The position numbers were made by a program, and so were the translations under genes. A stretch of 64,000 bases of DNA from Saprospiraceae bacterium. GTDB taxonomy: Bacteria; Bacteroidota; Bacteroidia; Chitinophagales; Saprospiraceae. The DNA is taken from assembly GCA_016715245.1 (NCBI GenBank), contig JADKAS010000016.1, forward strand, positions 47,081 to 111,080, in the 5' to 3' direction. This document shows positions 1-8,464 of this stretch, piece by piece. How positions within the stretch are numbered: the stretch's first letter is position 1; each line of letters starts with the position of its first letter. The notes under the pieces are model-generated. The model was not told the origin of the DNA. It was given only the letters and a program-made list of their open reading frames with translations, and did no database searches.

Positions 1-967
1 CCTCCAAGCAGCATGGTCAACATCAAGGCTACATACATCCGAGTGATACCAAACCGGTTTCCTCCCAGTGGAATGTACAGATAATCCCTCAGCCATGAAG
101 AGAGAGAAATGTGCCACCGACGCCAGAATTCAGAAAAGCCAATGGAGCCGTATGGGTATAAAAAGTTGTCCATCAGCTTAAATCCCAACATATATGACAT
201 ACCAATAGCGCAGGATGAATACCCTGCAAAGTCAAAAAATATCTGTGCTGAAAAAGCAAGACACCTGCCCAGGCATCCCAGAAGTTCAACATTTTATCAG
301 CATTAAAAACTGCATCAGCAGCTCCTGAAAACATAGTATCTGCCATCACGATTTTTTCAAATAAACCCAGGGTGAAGAGGAATAATCCCCAGATAAAGAG
401 ATTAATGGTAGCTTTTTTTTCTTCATAAAATTGTTCGATGAGGTCACCTGCCCGTACAATCGGACCGGCCACTAGTTGCGGAAAAAAAGTGACGTACAAT
501 GCAAAATCAAGAAATGTTTTGGCCGGTACCAGGTGCCGTCGATACACATCAATAGTGTAGGACATCGTCTGGAAGGTATAAAACGAAATACCCATTGGCA
601 GAATGATATTCATGGGTAATGGCTCGTACGAATATCCAAGCAGGTTGACAAAATGGATAAAGTTTTCCAATAAAAAATTTCCATATTTGAAAAAACCAAG
701 AAATCCGAGATTGACAACCATGCTGACCATCAGCCAGAAATTCCTCTTTTTTTGATTCTCTTCAGTATGAAGTTTATTGCCGGCAATCCAGTCCACCATG
801 GTAGACAACCAAAGCAATATGATAAGCGGCGGGTTCCATAAACCATAAAAAAGGTAGCTGAAAAACAGAAGCATCCTTTTTTTATTGATCCAGCCTAAAA
901 AAGGGCCATAGTATAATACCAAAATAATGGCAAAAAATACGATAAATCCGAGTGAATTAAAGACCAT
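1..967 (-). CDS. MBOAT family O-acyltransferase (AlgI-like), partial at window edge and frameshifted
   Basis: Polytopic membrane protein of the membrane-bound O-acyltransferase family, which passes acyl groups (often acetyl) to an exported polysaccharide. The N-terminal part reads from ATG 967 through several hydrophobic segments with family-typical stretches such as 'FPQLVAGPIVRA'. Near 260 the frame is lost: the first frame runs on to a stop near 173, while the homologous protein continues in another frame as 'FFDFAGYSS', then 'FSEFWRRWHISLSSWLRDY', which holds the expected MBOAT active-site His, up to base 1. One missing base at 260-262 explains this. It begins one base after the stop of the SGNH-like gene, so the two are co-transcribed. 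The C-terminus lies outside the window. Whether the indel is real or an assembly error is open. Confidence 0.85.
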
Positions 968-968
968 G

Positions 969-2027
969 TTATTGATGTTGGGATTGAGGTAAAACGCTGT
1001 CCTTGATAAGAATATTTACAAAGGCATTGGTAAACTTGTCCGCGTCTTCACCTGAAAGGTGTGACCATTCAGGGCAGTCAAAGTTTTTTAAGGATTCGTA
1101 GTCCTCGTAGTGGTATCCTTTGACGCCTGTTTTTTGCATCAGCACATCCCAGAATTCTTTCCGAGGTTGGTTTTTAGCTTCCTGTTCTTTGTAAAATCCC
1201 GTTGACGGGGATTGTAAAAAGATAAGATTCCCCCCGCGATCCTCAAATTTTTTAACAAGTTTTTCAATGTATAAAACCGCCTCGTCTTTTGGAGATTTTT
1301 TAGCCTTTTCATTGTGAAATTTCCAAACTCTTTTTACGGTATTGGTAAAAGCCGTATCATGGGCGCATTTATGTGACATACGGGTGTTCCTGTCAATGTC
1401 AAGATATTGAAAACTATTAAAAGGCGGGTCATTCTCTCTGCCTGTTCTTACACCCCATTTTGTTGCACGAAGAAGTGACTTCAGGTCAATATCATCTGCC
1501 CATTCATTTTCTGCAGCAGACAAAAAGGCCAGGTTATTTTGCAAAGGAAGAGATAAAAAATGATTCAGTCTGTCAGCGTAGGTACGTTTGTGATAGTAGT
1601 CTACTCTTTTCTGGGTTCTTCCCCAACTTCTGGACTCTTTTGATGGTTTTGAAAAAAATATGCCTGGGGTGACACCTACGATGAGTGTACCGCTGTAATC
1701 TGTATTTTTTACAATATCTTCCAATACCGGTACAGCATGACCCCCTGCTGTTGCCAGTTGTATAGGTTTTGTGCCGGTTAATTTTTCCCATTCCGGCAGC
1801 TGGAGATTGAATAATACCCTTGAAGAGCCTATGATAACAACACTGTTTTTGTCCAGATCTTCTACTTGGGCGCGTTTTTCAGCCCACAGAAACTTATCAT
1901 CCGACAGGTCGGGAATTCTTCCTTTGGATCGCCAGTAAACTTCCCATGAGATGACAGAAAACAGGCTTAATATTAATGTAATCCATAAGGCCTTACGGTG
2001 ATTCATTGGCGTGTCAATGCGGGACAT
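969..2027 (-). CDS. SGNH-hydrolase-like membrane-anchored protein, partner of the MBOAT
   Basis: 352 residues with one N-terminal membrane anchor (about residues 12-28) and a periplasmic domain. 'VVIIGSSRVLFN' (about 62-73) fits block I of SGNH/GDSL-like folds with Ser as candidate nucleophile, and 'CPEWSHLSGEDA' near the C-terminus gives a candidate His. MBOAT genes are commonly paired with AlgX/AlgJ-like SGNH proteins that carry out the periplasmic step of polysaccharide O-acetylation; the single-base gap to the MBOAT gene supports that role. The start is ATG 2027. Fold assignment rests on short motifs, so the substrate and even catalytic activity are inferred. Confidence 0.65.
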   Translation of the reverse strand: MSRIDTPMNHRKALWITLILSLFSVISWEVYWRSKGRIPDLSDDKFLWAEKRAQVEDLDKNSVVIIGSSRVLFNLQLPEWEKLTGTKPIQLATAGGHAVPVLEDIVKNTDYSGTLIVGVTPGIFFSKPSKESRSWGRTQKRVDYYHKRTYADRLNHFLSLPLQNNLAFLSAAENEWADDIDLKSLLRATKWGVRTGRENDPPFNSFQYLDIDRNTRMSHKCAHDTAFTNTVKRVWKFHNEKAKKSPKDEAVLYIEKLVKKFEDRGGNLIFLQSPSTGFYKEQEAKNQPRKEFWDVLMQKTGVKGYHYEDYESLKNFDCPEWSHLSGEDADKFTNAFVNILIKDSVLPQSQHQ

Positions 2028-2173
2028 AGATCTTAAGGTTAATTTTTAAAATTGAAATTCTACTCTTTTGATATGTAAATGTATTGAAATTAAATTAAGA
2101 ATGTAGGTAGGATATGGATATTTTTGGTATTTTTGATTTATTATTGTTGAACCAAAATTCAAAAAACTTCATC

Positions 2174-3224
2174 ATGATTAAAGTAGTCTATATCCTTATC
2201 TTTTTTTTCTTTTGTTTCTGTAACTTCGTGGCTTGAAAAATGTAATCCGGCAAAAGAACCTTATTCAATTTGCGGCATTCCTGAAGATACAATTGTGCTG
2301 AATACCCAGGCAGAAGTGGATAGTTTTCAGCTTTCTTTACCGACAGGATGTAACTGTTTCCTGGGGATGATAAAATTGCAAGGGAATAAAATCAATGATG
2401 TTTCAAAATTGTCTTTTTTAAGGGGAGTCGGACATTTGGAATTTCTTCAATTTACCTCACAAAGTGAACTAACAGGTTTTGATAAATTGGACACCGTCTA
2501 TCATTCACTTAAAATATCAAGTTGACTTTCCAAAAATTGGCCTTTAACAAATTGCGATATATAGGTGGGTACGTAGTTTTTTCAAGACTTGAGAAAACAA
2601 AGTCTATTACCGGTTTTGAGAAAAACTAATGCATTCCCAACCTTGTAGTGAGTTCAAATAATCATCTCAACTCTCTGCCATCTTTTCAAGTTTAAAAAAT
2701 GGTAAAAATGAGTTTAAATTTATCATAAGTGATAATCCAAAACTGGTTAAAGTTGATGGTTTTCAAATCTTGATACGATAAATGGTAGTTTGAATATCAG
2801 AGAAAATCAAAATTTAAAATCATAATCCGGATTTAATAAAATTAGTTTGCCGATTCTTTGACTATAAAAATAATCAAAAAGCTACAGGTACAAGATTTCG
2901 TTTCATCGTTTAAGAATGGAAAGTGTCTGGTATAAACATGACAACTCTTCTTTGGAAGAAATACAAGGTTTTTCCAACCTTGACAAAAATTGAAGGAAAT
3001 GGTTTGTTCCTGAATAATAATCCGAATCTGAAATCGGAGTTGGTCTGAAGTGCTAAAAATAAATAGCACGGATTGAAATTCATAATAATGGCAGTCTTAA
3101 GACTTGTTGTCCTTTGTTTCCGGCCATACAAAAACTTTCGGCCGATACCAAGGTTGCCATCTCAAATAATGGTTCAGGATGTCTTTCCAGAGAAGAAATT
3201 TTGGCGGGAGGAAAATGTGAATAA
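2174..3224 (+). pseudogene. Decayed leucine-rich / receptor L-domain-like secreted protein
   Basis: Pieces of one protein can be read in order across all three plus frames. A signal-peptide-like start at ATG 2174 is followed by 'PYSICGIPEDTIVLNTQAEV' (frame of 2295), 'SRLEKTKSITGFEK', 'PNLVVSSNNHLNSLPSF', 'FIISDNPKLVKVDGF', 'DTINGSLNIRENQNLKS', 'SLEEIQGFSNL', 'IEGNGLFLNNNPNLKSE' and finally 'IEIHNNGSLKTCCPLFPAI' up to 'REEILAGGKCE' and a TAA at 3222. This order (repeated 'GF..L..I.GSL.I..N..L' blocks, then a Cys-rich end) is that of Bacteroidota receptor-L/LRR-like surface proteins. At least seven frame changes and two in-frame stops show advanced decay, unlike its intact neighbours. Confidence 0.75.
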
Positions 3225-3254
3225 AGAAACTGCTTACAATAATCTTCCTGCAGA

Positions 3255-4001
3255 TTACCCTTTTTTTTTAATCTGCTTTTCACCAAGAACCCAGATTGGT
3301 TTATAGCCTTTCTTGAGCTGTAGTCCGGCAGGACCCGATGCATAATCATGAATAAATTTGACAACTTCTACCACATCATCGGTAAATAAAACCAGTTGCA
3401 TATCGTCTTTGCTGATGGTACCTTGTTCTGCCATAAACTCAATATGATCTATCAGTTCGCGGTGGAAATCCTTACACATAATGACAACGGGGAAAGGTTC
3501 CATTTTTTTAGTTTGGATCAGCGTGATGGTTTCAAAAAATTCATCTAGTGTGCCAAAACCACCCGGCATAACAATAAAGGCAAATGAATATTTTCTCAGG
3601 ATTTCCTTACGGACAAAAAAGTGTTCGATATTGACATATTCATCGAGATAGGGATTTGGTTTTTGTTCTTTTGGCAATACAATATTACATCCAATCGACA
3701 ATCCGTCAGCATCCTTTGCACCCCGGTTGGCAGCCTCCATTAGTCCGGGTCCTCCACCTGTGACAATAGCAAAACCAAGTTTGGATAATTCTTTTGATAC
3801 ATCCCGGGTCAGTTTATAAAATGTATGGTTTTCATCAAAACGGGCAGAACCAAAAACCGTAATACTGGGGCCGATAAAATGGAGGGTTCTGAAGGCTTTT
3901 ACAAATTGTTTTACGACACTCCAGGTATACATTAATTCTTTCCACCTGCTTCTGGGACCTGATAAAAAATCTTTTTCTTCTTTTTCCAAACTATCTGACA
4001 T
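3255..4001 (-). CDS. LOG family / TIGR00730 Rossmann-fold protein
   Basis: 248 residues of the LOG (lysine decarboxylase-like) family; characterised members are nucleoside 5'-monophosphate phosphoribohydrolases that release cytokinin-type bases, while the bacterial role is often unclear. The family signature is complete: 'VTGGGPGLMEAANRGA' (about 80-95) and 'VMPGGFGTLDEFFE' (about 144-157, PGGxGTxxE). An N-terminal extension of about 45 residues precedes the Rossmann core that starts with 'ITVFGSARFD'. The start is ATG 4001, with a -7 box at 4031-4038. It is cytoplasmic and stands alone between the receptor-L pseudogene and the first repeat array. Confidence 0.9.
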   Translation of the reverse strand: MSDSLEKEEKDFLSGPRSRWKELMYTWSVVKQFVKAFRTLHFIGPSITVFGSARFDENHTFYKLTRDVSKELSKLGFAIVTGGGPGLMEAANRGAKDADGLSIGCNIVLPKEQKPNPYLDEYVNIEHFFVRKEILRKYSFAFIVMPGGFGTLDEFFETITLIQTKKMEPFPVVIMCKDFHRELIDHIEFMAEQGTISKDDMQLVLFTDDVVEVVKFIHDYASGPAGLQLKKGYKPIWVLGEKQIKKKG

Positions 4002-4030
4002 GTTATTAATTCAACTTTTTAATAGGAAGG

Positions 4031-4038
4031 CAAAGATA
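4031..4038 (-). promoter_or_regulatory. -7 promoter box for the LOG gene
   Basis: Minus-strand TATCTTTG matches the Bacteroidota -7 consensus TAnnTTTG, 30 bases before ATG 4001. No clear TTTG at the usual -33 spacing. Confidence 0.5.
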
Positions 4039-4084
4039 ATAAAACAAAATTGGGAAAGTAATTCTTGTATCAGAATGATTTAGT

Positions 4085-4430
4085 CACAAATACACGGTTG
4101 TTTTTTGCCGCGAAAATATGAATGTTTTTGCCACGAAAATATGAATGTTTTTGCCACGAATGCACGAATGTTTTTTATTCGTGCATTCGTGGCAACCAAA
4201 GAAATATATAATTCGTGCATTCGTGGCAACCAAAGAAATATATAATTCGTGCATTCGTGGCAACCAAAGAAATATATAATTCGTGCATTCGTGGCAACCA
4301 AAGAAATATATAATTCGTGCATTCGTGACAACTAAAGAAATAAATAATTCGTGCATTCGTGGCTACTAAAATAATAGTAATTTATTCGTGCATTCGTGGC
4401 TACTAAAAAAAATATAATATTCGTGGCTAC
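4085..4430. repeat. Tandem repeat array 1 (34-bp units) headed by 23-bp units and a 17-bp inverted repeat
   Basis: The array opens with 'cacaaatacacggttg', then three 23-bp units (gcc(g/a)cgaa... ending in ttttt), then 34-bp units whose constant core is 'ttcgtgcattcgtggc' followed by an 18-bp A-rich part. Cores start at 4178, 4212, 4246, 4280, 4314 and 4348 (exactly 34 bp apart), then at 4384 and a truncated copy near 4419. The first units are identical; the units closest to the GxxExxY gene are diverged. Because the period is not a multiple of three, the open frames across it are not genes. Confidence 0.95.
4153..4193. repeat. Perfect 17-bp inverted repeat, array 1 head
   Basis: Left arm 'gccacgaatgcacgaat' (4153-4169), 7-base loop gtttttt (4170-4176), right arm 'attcgtgcattcgtggc' (4177-4193). 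The right arm is also the core of the first 34-bp unit. A transcript could fold it into a strong hairpin. Confidence 0.95.
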
Positions 4431-4481
4431 AAAAAACCTTTATACATCCTCACATTTGTGACTGTAAATATGAGTTGGGTT

Positions 4482-4856
4482 TTACAGTACAACCCTTTTC
4501 ATATTTAACTTTAATTCTCCAAAATTAGCAATAAGTGCCAGTATATTATTAGAGACTTTCAAATAATTTATGGACATGGCAACAAATTCGTCTGTTATTG
4601 CAGAAACACCTTTTACTTCTAAAATAATCTTATTGTAAACAACAAAATCTGCATAAAAGTGATGTGGTAGAATTACATCTTTATAATGCACCTTATAAAC
4701 TTTTTCTCTTTCATATGGAATATTGTTTTTCCTGAATTCATATTCCAAAGCATCTTTATATACTATCTCCAAAAAACCTGCGCCAAGTTGATTATGAACT
4801 TCGTAACACATTCCAACAAGTTGATAGCTTTCATTTTTATGAATAATATGTTCCAT
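4482..4856 (-). CDS. GxxExxY protein (PD-(D/E)XK nuclease-like fold)
   Basis: 124 residues, full length for the GxxExxY family (PDDEXK_3-like). The naming motif is 'GAGFLEIVYKDALEYE' (about 25-40). The nuclease-like core is 'FYADFVVYNKIILEVKG' (about 67-83), where Asp and the Glu-x-Lys pair sit as in PD-(D/E)XK enzymes, and 'INYLKVSNNILALIANFG' follows. ATG 4856 is the start; the TAA at 4482-4484 lies inside a small inverted repeat (actgtaaa 4461-4468 / tttacagt 4481-4488). The gene is enclosed by two copies of the same repeat array, 50 bp past its stop and 58 bp before its start. The function of this family is unknown; a DNA or RNA cleavage role is inferred from fold only. Confidence 0.85.
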   Translation of the reverse strand: MEHIIHKNESYQLVGMCYEVHNQLGAGFLEIVYKDALEYEFRKNNIPYEREKVYKVHYKDVILPHHFYADFVVYNKIILEVKGVSAITDEFVAMSINYLKVSNNILALIANFGELKLNMKRVVL

Positions 4857-4914
4857 GAGTAGTTTAAATGTTAGTTTATTTTTTTAACAACAGGAATTCA
4901 CAAATGTTTTTTAC

Positions 4915-5170
4915 CACAAATACACGCTTGTTTTTTGCCACGAAAATATGAATGTTTTTGCCACGAATGCACGAATGTTTTTTATTCGTGCATTCGTGGC
5001 AACTAAAGAAATATGTAATTCGTGCATTCATGGCAAATAAAGAAATATGTAATTCGTGCATTCATGGCAACCAAAGAAATATATAATTCGTGCATTCGTG
5101 GCAACTAAAGAAATATGTAATTCGTGCATTCGTGGCAACCAAAGAAATATATAATTCGTGCATTGGTAGC
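4915..5170. repeat. Tandem repeat array 2 (34-bp units), second copy of the array 1 architecture
   Basis: Opens with the same leader as array 1 ('cacaaatacacgcttg'), then two 23-bp units instead of three, then 34-bp units with cores starting at 4985, 5019, 5053, 5087, 5121 and 5155, all 34 bp apart, ending in a degenerate copy. Units alternate between two variants (..ccaaagaaatatata.. and ..ctaaagaaatatgta..), and two carry 'cattcatgg' instead of 'cattcgtgg'. Same orientation as array 1. Confidence 0.95.
4960..5000. repeat. Perfect 17-bp inverted repeat, array 2 head
   Basis: Arms at 4960-4976 and 4984-5000 with loop gtttttt at 4977-4983. Arms and loop are identical to the array 1 copy. Confidence 0.95.
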
Positions 5171-5241
5171 TATCAAACCAAAATTATTATAAGTGGCCAT
5201 TAATTTTTATTATATTATTCTTGCCATCATGGTCTTTTAGT

Positions 5242-5634
5242 TTATGTCATGGAATAAAGTCCTATCGAATTTCCTTCTGTGTCCATGACTATAGAACAAA
5301 ATCCATGTTCACCAAGCGACATTTTTGGTTGCAAGACATTTCCACCGGCCGATTCTACGCGACTTTCTTCCACTGAACAATCATCACACGTAAAATATAC
5401 CAATGTGCCACCAACACCGGGACGCATATCTTTCATTTTTATCAATGCCCCGCTGATGTTTTTGCCATTTTCTGCCCAGGGGAAACTTTTCATGATCATT
5501 TCTCCGTCCGATTCCGGCATAGGAAGTTCTGCCATTCTGATTTCAAAAACCCTCTCATAAAATTTCTGGGCCCTGTCCATGTCATCAACATAGATTTCTA
5601 CCCAGGTAAATGGATTTTTTGCTTGTACTGTCAT
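5242..5634 (-). CDS. VOC family (glyoxalase/bleomycin-resistance fold) protein
   Basis: 130 residues, one full VOC module of two beta-alpha-beta-beta-beta units: 'FTWVEIYVDDMDRAQKFYE' (about 9-27) opens the first and 'GTLVYFTCDDCSVEESRVES' the second, closing with 'IVMDTEGNSIGLYS'. Proteins of this size and pattern are often called glyoxalase-like or YdcE/PhnB-like, but the metal ligands cannot be assigned confidently and the substrate is unknown. Cytoplasmic, ATG start at 5634. A 15-bp perfect inverted repeat lies about 55 bp upstream (5690-5721). Confidence 0.85.
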   Translation of the reverse strand: MTVQAKNPFTWVEIYVDDMDRAQKFYERVFEIRMAELPMPESDGEMIMKSFPWAENGKNISGALIKMKDMRPGVGGTLVYFTCDDCSVEESRVESAGGNVLQPKMSLGEHGFCSIVMDTEGNSIGLYSMT

Positions 5635-5689
5635 ATATTTTTAATTTTAAAGATTGGATAATTTATTTTTAAATACAATAATAAGTTGA

Positions 5690-5721
5690 TTTTAATAAAA
5701 GATGTCCATCTTTTATTAAAA
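5690..5721. repeat. Perfect 15-bp inverted repeat in the VOC / membrane protein intergenic region
   Basis: Arms 'ttttaataaaagatg' (5690-5704) and 'catcttttattaaaa' (5707-5721) with a 2-base gap; outer sequence gttgat at 5685-5690 and atcaac at 5726-5731 adds further symmetry. It lies between divergent gene starts, so an operator or a cruciform-type element is possible. There is no T-tract that would make it a typical terminator. Confidence 0.7.
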
Positions 5722-5846
5722 TATTCATCAACTTTTGAGTTTAATGAGAAATGTTTATTTGTTTTATTTTTTGTGTTTAGCCATACTAAAGCTGAACCAA
5801 TCCTGAAAATTTACAAATGCAGAGGTAAAGAGAAGGATGTTATGTT

Positions 5847-5875
5847 TTTGTAATCAAATTAATTTTTTATATTTG
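5847..5875 (+). promoter_or_regulatory. Promoter for the 5894 membrane protein gene
   Basis: TTTG at 5847-5850, a 17-bp spacer, then TATATTTG at 5868-5875: a full Bacteroidota -33/-7 pair, 18 bp before the ATG at 5894. Confidence 0.7.
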
Positions 5876-5893
5876 TCATCTTAATTTAACAAG

Positions 5894-6364
5894 ATGGATA
5901 GCTCTACAGAATTAAAAGGATGGGTAAGTCGTTTTCAAAGACATTTTAATGAGATTGTCATGAATACTCTTGTGGCAGGTATTGGTGTATTTATATTCAG
6001 CAATGTTTTGTTATTTGGCGGTATAAATTTTTTTCCGGATTTTTTTATAAATTATATCAGCCCTGAATTTAATTCTGACGGCAGCCGGGATTTGTTGTTT
6101 TATATGCATCCTTTTGTGTTAACCCATTCGCTTGCTTTGTTGTGGAATCGTTTTCAGAAATATTTTACCGGAAATGTTTTTAAAACCGGGATAGCATTTG
6201 GTCTGTTGTATGCTTTTGTTGCCCTTGTACCCATTTTATGGATTACCTATGCGGCCATGGATGTGGGATTATCCATGGTTTTTTCATGGTTGATGTATGG
6301 ATTTTTTCAATCTACCATTGCAGGTATTATTTTTTCTTTTATCAGATATAAAAATTGGGTATAG
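5894..6364 (+). CDS. Small integral membrane protein, unknown function
   Basis: 156 residues. Three to four hydrophobic stretches are visible: about 25-45, about 93-118 ('IAFGLLYAFVALVPILWITY') and about 122-148. A loop with 'YMHPFVLTHSLALLWNRFQ' between the first two contains conserved-looking His residues. I do not recognise the family. Its own promoter sits directly upstream and its stop is 17 bp from the convergent end of the YceI-like gene. It is an inner membrane protein by composition only. Confidence 0.7.
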   Translation: MDSSTELKGWVSRFQRHFNEIVMNTLVAGIGVFIFSNVLLFGGINFFPDFFINYISPEFNSDGSRDLLFYMHPFVLTHSLALLWNRFQKYFTGNVFKTGIAFGLLYAFVALVPILWITYAAMDVGLSMVFSWLMYGFFQSTIAGIIFSFIRYKNWV

Positions 6365-6381
6365 CTCTCTTTAATATAAAT

Positions 6382-6969
6382 TTAACCGGATTTACTCATT
6401 TCGAGAGTTACTTCTACTTCCAGTAAATCATTTACACGAATACTTCCTCCAAGTTTCGAAGGAGGGATAAGTTTGAAGTCCGAAAAATGAACATTTTTTT
6501 TCCCTTTCATGATGGTAAGGTTTTGTTTTTTATGTACGTAAAAGGGAATGGTATAATATTTTTTTACACCTGAAATCGTAATATCAACCTGTCCTTCCAT
6601 TGACTTTGTTGTACCATCAGGTAAAGAAGACAATTGTTTAATATCAATAATGATATAAGGGAATGTTTCTAGTTTTAGAGTTTTTTGAAGGTCTTTGGTC
6701 ATAAATCTGTTCTGGCAATCAAAATTTTTTACGGGTACGTGTAATATACTATGTACTCTATATATATTTTGTTTTCCGGAGGATGGTATAAAGCTAAGGG
6801 TATCCGTTTTTCCATAAGAAGCTACTGTACAGGTAAATGAATTAATATTGGTAGAACCGTGTACCAAGAGACTGCTTGAACTTTTGATGATCCAGGTTTC
6901 ATTTGGGTTTGTGTTTATGCCCAAGTGGAAGATTGTAGAAATCAGAAAACAAATAAATGATATATTCAA
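6382..6969 (-). CDS. YceI-like secreted protein
   Basis: YceI-like lipocalin-type protein: 'ETWIIKSSSSLLVHGSTNIN' opens the domain, in the way YceI members begin, and the C-terminal third 'VHFSDFKLIPPSKLGGSIRV' fits strands near the barrel end. Such proteins bind isoprenoid or fatty ligands in the periplasm. The longest frame would start at 7047, but that ATG is inside the terminator hairpin of the preceding porin gene. I prefer TTG 6969, which leaves a signal-peptide-like N-terminus 'NISFICFLISTIFHLGI'. No Shine-Dalgarno helps decide. A second, more typical YceI gene lies at 8465-9034. Confidence 0.6.
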   Translation of the reverse strand: MNISFICFLISTIFHLGINTNPNETWIIKSSSSLLVHGSTNINSFTCTVASYGKTDTLSFIPSSGKQNIYRVHSILHVPVKNFDCQNRFMTKDLQKTLKLETFPYIIIDIKQLSSLPDGTTKSMEGQVDITISGVKKYYTIPFYVHKKQNLTIMKGKKNVHFSDFKLIPPSKLGGSIRVNDLLEVEVTLEMSKSG

Positions 6970-7015
6970 GAAATAAAAATTTGATAAATGACACAAATGA
7001 AACGTAATAACAAAG

Positions 7016-7054
7016 AAAAAGGTTGAACCCGGACATTCCGGGCTCAACCTTTTT
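7016..7054 (-). terminator. Intrinsic terminator after the porin gene
   Basis: 18-bp arms (7016-7033 and 7037-7054) with a single mismatch and a 3-base loop, followed on the minus strand by TTTTTCTTTG. It ends transcription of the porin pseudogene and excludes ATG 7047 as a start for the next gene. Confidence 0.85.
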
Positions 7055-7091
7055 CATCATCCTAAAATGATACTTTAAAAATCTTTTTACA

Positions 7092-8425
7092 TTAGAAGCC
7101 AACTACTGCCTGAACAACAATTCCGTCAAATTTACCTTCGTTTCTGATATCGTTGCCTTTGAAATCATTGTAGTTTTGAATTACATATTCCCCTTTCAAC
7201 AACAATTTTTGGTAGGGAACCAACCTGCAGCTAGGAAAGTCTGTTGATCCCCTCCCTTTTCTTCTGTCTACAGAAACATCATCAGTATAACCAGCCAGTC
7301 TTGCTGTAACCTGATTGTATCGGGCAGCTACAAACAATTGTTCGTTTGCCAAAAATCTGTACACACCTTCCACAGCTATCTGTGTTGTTTTTCTGTCATC
7401 AGTTTCAGCTTTAGCTTTACCGTTTACTAACTCATAAGTACCAAATACCTCAAGACCTTTCCATTTTACAAACGGGTTAATCATGATAGCCGTAACTTTT
7501 TGTAAAGAAGAGTATGGGTTAAATCTACCACTGGTAAAATTGGAAGTTGCATTAAAAGCTGTACTTTCCAGCGCACCAAAATAATTGGAACCTGTTCTGT
7601 CACCGGCGAATAAGGTAGATCTTGGTGTTTCTGAGTTGGTATACATTGAGGCGCTCAATCTGTATCTCAAGTCACCAGCCATATTGTCATAAGCTAATTT
7701 CAACAAAATGGCAGGATTTCTTTTTTGTACTGCTGTTGCAGGGTTTGGTCCGGATAATTCAAAATGTTTCTGTTGATAAAACCACCTGTCAAACCCAACA
7801 TAGCTGTCAAACCTTTTACTGGAAAAAAGTACACCTCACCACCAATTTCAGTAGCAAATGCGTCCAAGATCTTGTTTTCAGCGAATGGATTAAAAATAGT
7901 ATTACCACCATCTGTTCTTCTGAAGTGCTGAGTCACCATAGTTAACTTCCATGTGCCCGATTTTTACTCTTACATATTTGGTAAACCAATCGGGATTGTT
8001 GAACATAGGCAATTTGTCGATTTGGATGTATCCACCTTTCACCCAAAACTCATTGTGGTGTCGGGATGACATATAATTTTCAAGAAATACTCTGATACCA
8101 TCACCAATTGAATGTCAAAATTAAGGTTGGCTGCATAAGCCAGTTAAATTAACCAACTGACAAATGCTTTAGGAATTTATTGGCCGAAAAGTACAGTTTT
8201 TAGTATCAGAATTTGGCTTTGATTTAATGACTGAAAACCTTGAGTAAACGCACCACCTATCTGTAATTTAAAACCGTCATATCCAACGTCATCCACTTTT
8301 GATGGTTCAAACACGTGCATACCTGACTGATTGTTCGCCCTGGAGTATTGAATTTTTTGGGCCACCATTTGATTTGCTATAAAAACAAACAGCAAAACGC
8401 TTAAAAATTGAATTACATTTCTCAT
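7092..8425 (-). pseudogene. Broken outer-membrane porin
   Basis: Signal peptide 'MRNVIQFLSVLLFVFIANQM' begins at ATG 8425. The barrel sequence must then be pieced together from several frames: 8425-8177; about 8130-7945 ('VKGGYIQIDKLPMFNNPDW', 'YVRVKIGHMEVNYGDS'); 7939-7750 ('RRTDGGNTIFNPFAENKILD'); and 7760-7092, ending 'GIVVQAVVGF', a typical aromatic barrel end. Within the last part, 'FLAAGWFPTKN' is readable only in a different frame near 7240, so compensating indels occur there too. At least four frame changes make it non-functional as read. The family resembles Bacteroidota porins that model a substrate-specific barrel; substrate unknown. A strong terminator follows. Confidence 0.75.
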
Positions 8426-8464
8426 TTTTACTTTGATTTAAGGTTAAAGAATATTAGTATGAAA

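Noticed and set aside
109..306. 65-codon plus-strand frame
   Set aside because: It is the complement of MBOAT coding sequence.
4080..4356. Minus-strand open frames of 83 and 90 codons over array 1 (and 61 codons over array 2)
   Set aside because: They arise from the 34-bp repeats; the period is not a multiple of three, so the same repeat is read in different frames.
4085..5170. CRISPR array
   Set aside because: Units are continuous tandem repeats without unique spacers, and no cas gene is present.
6970..7047. YceI-like gene start at ATG 7047
   Set aside because: The ATG is inside the terminator hairpin of the upstream porin.
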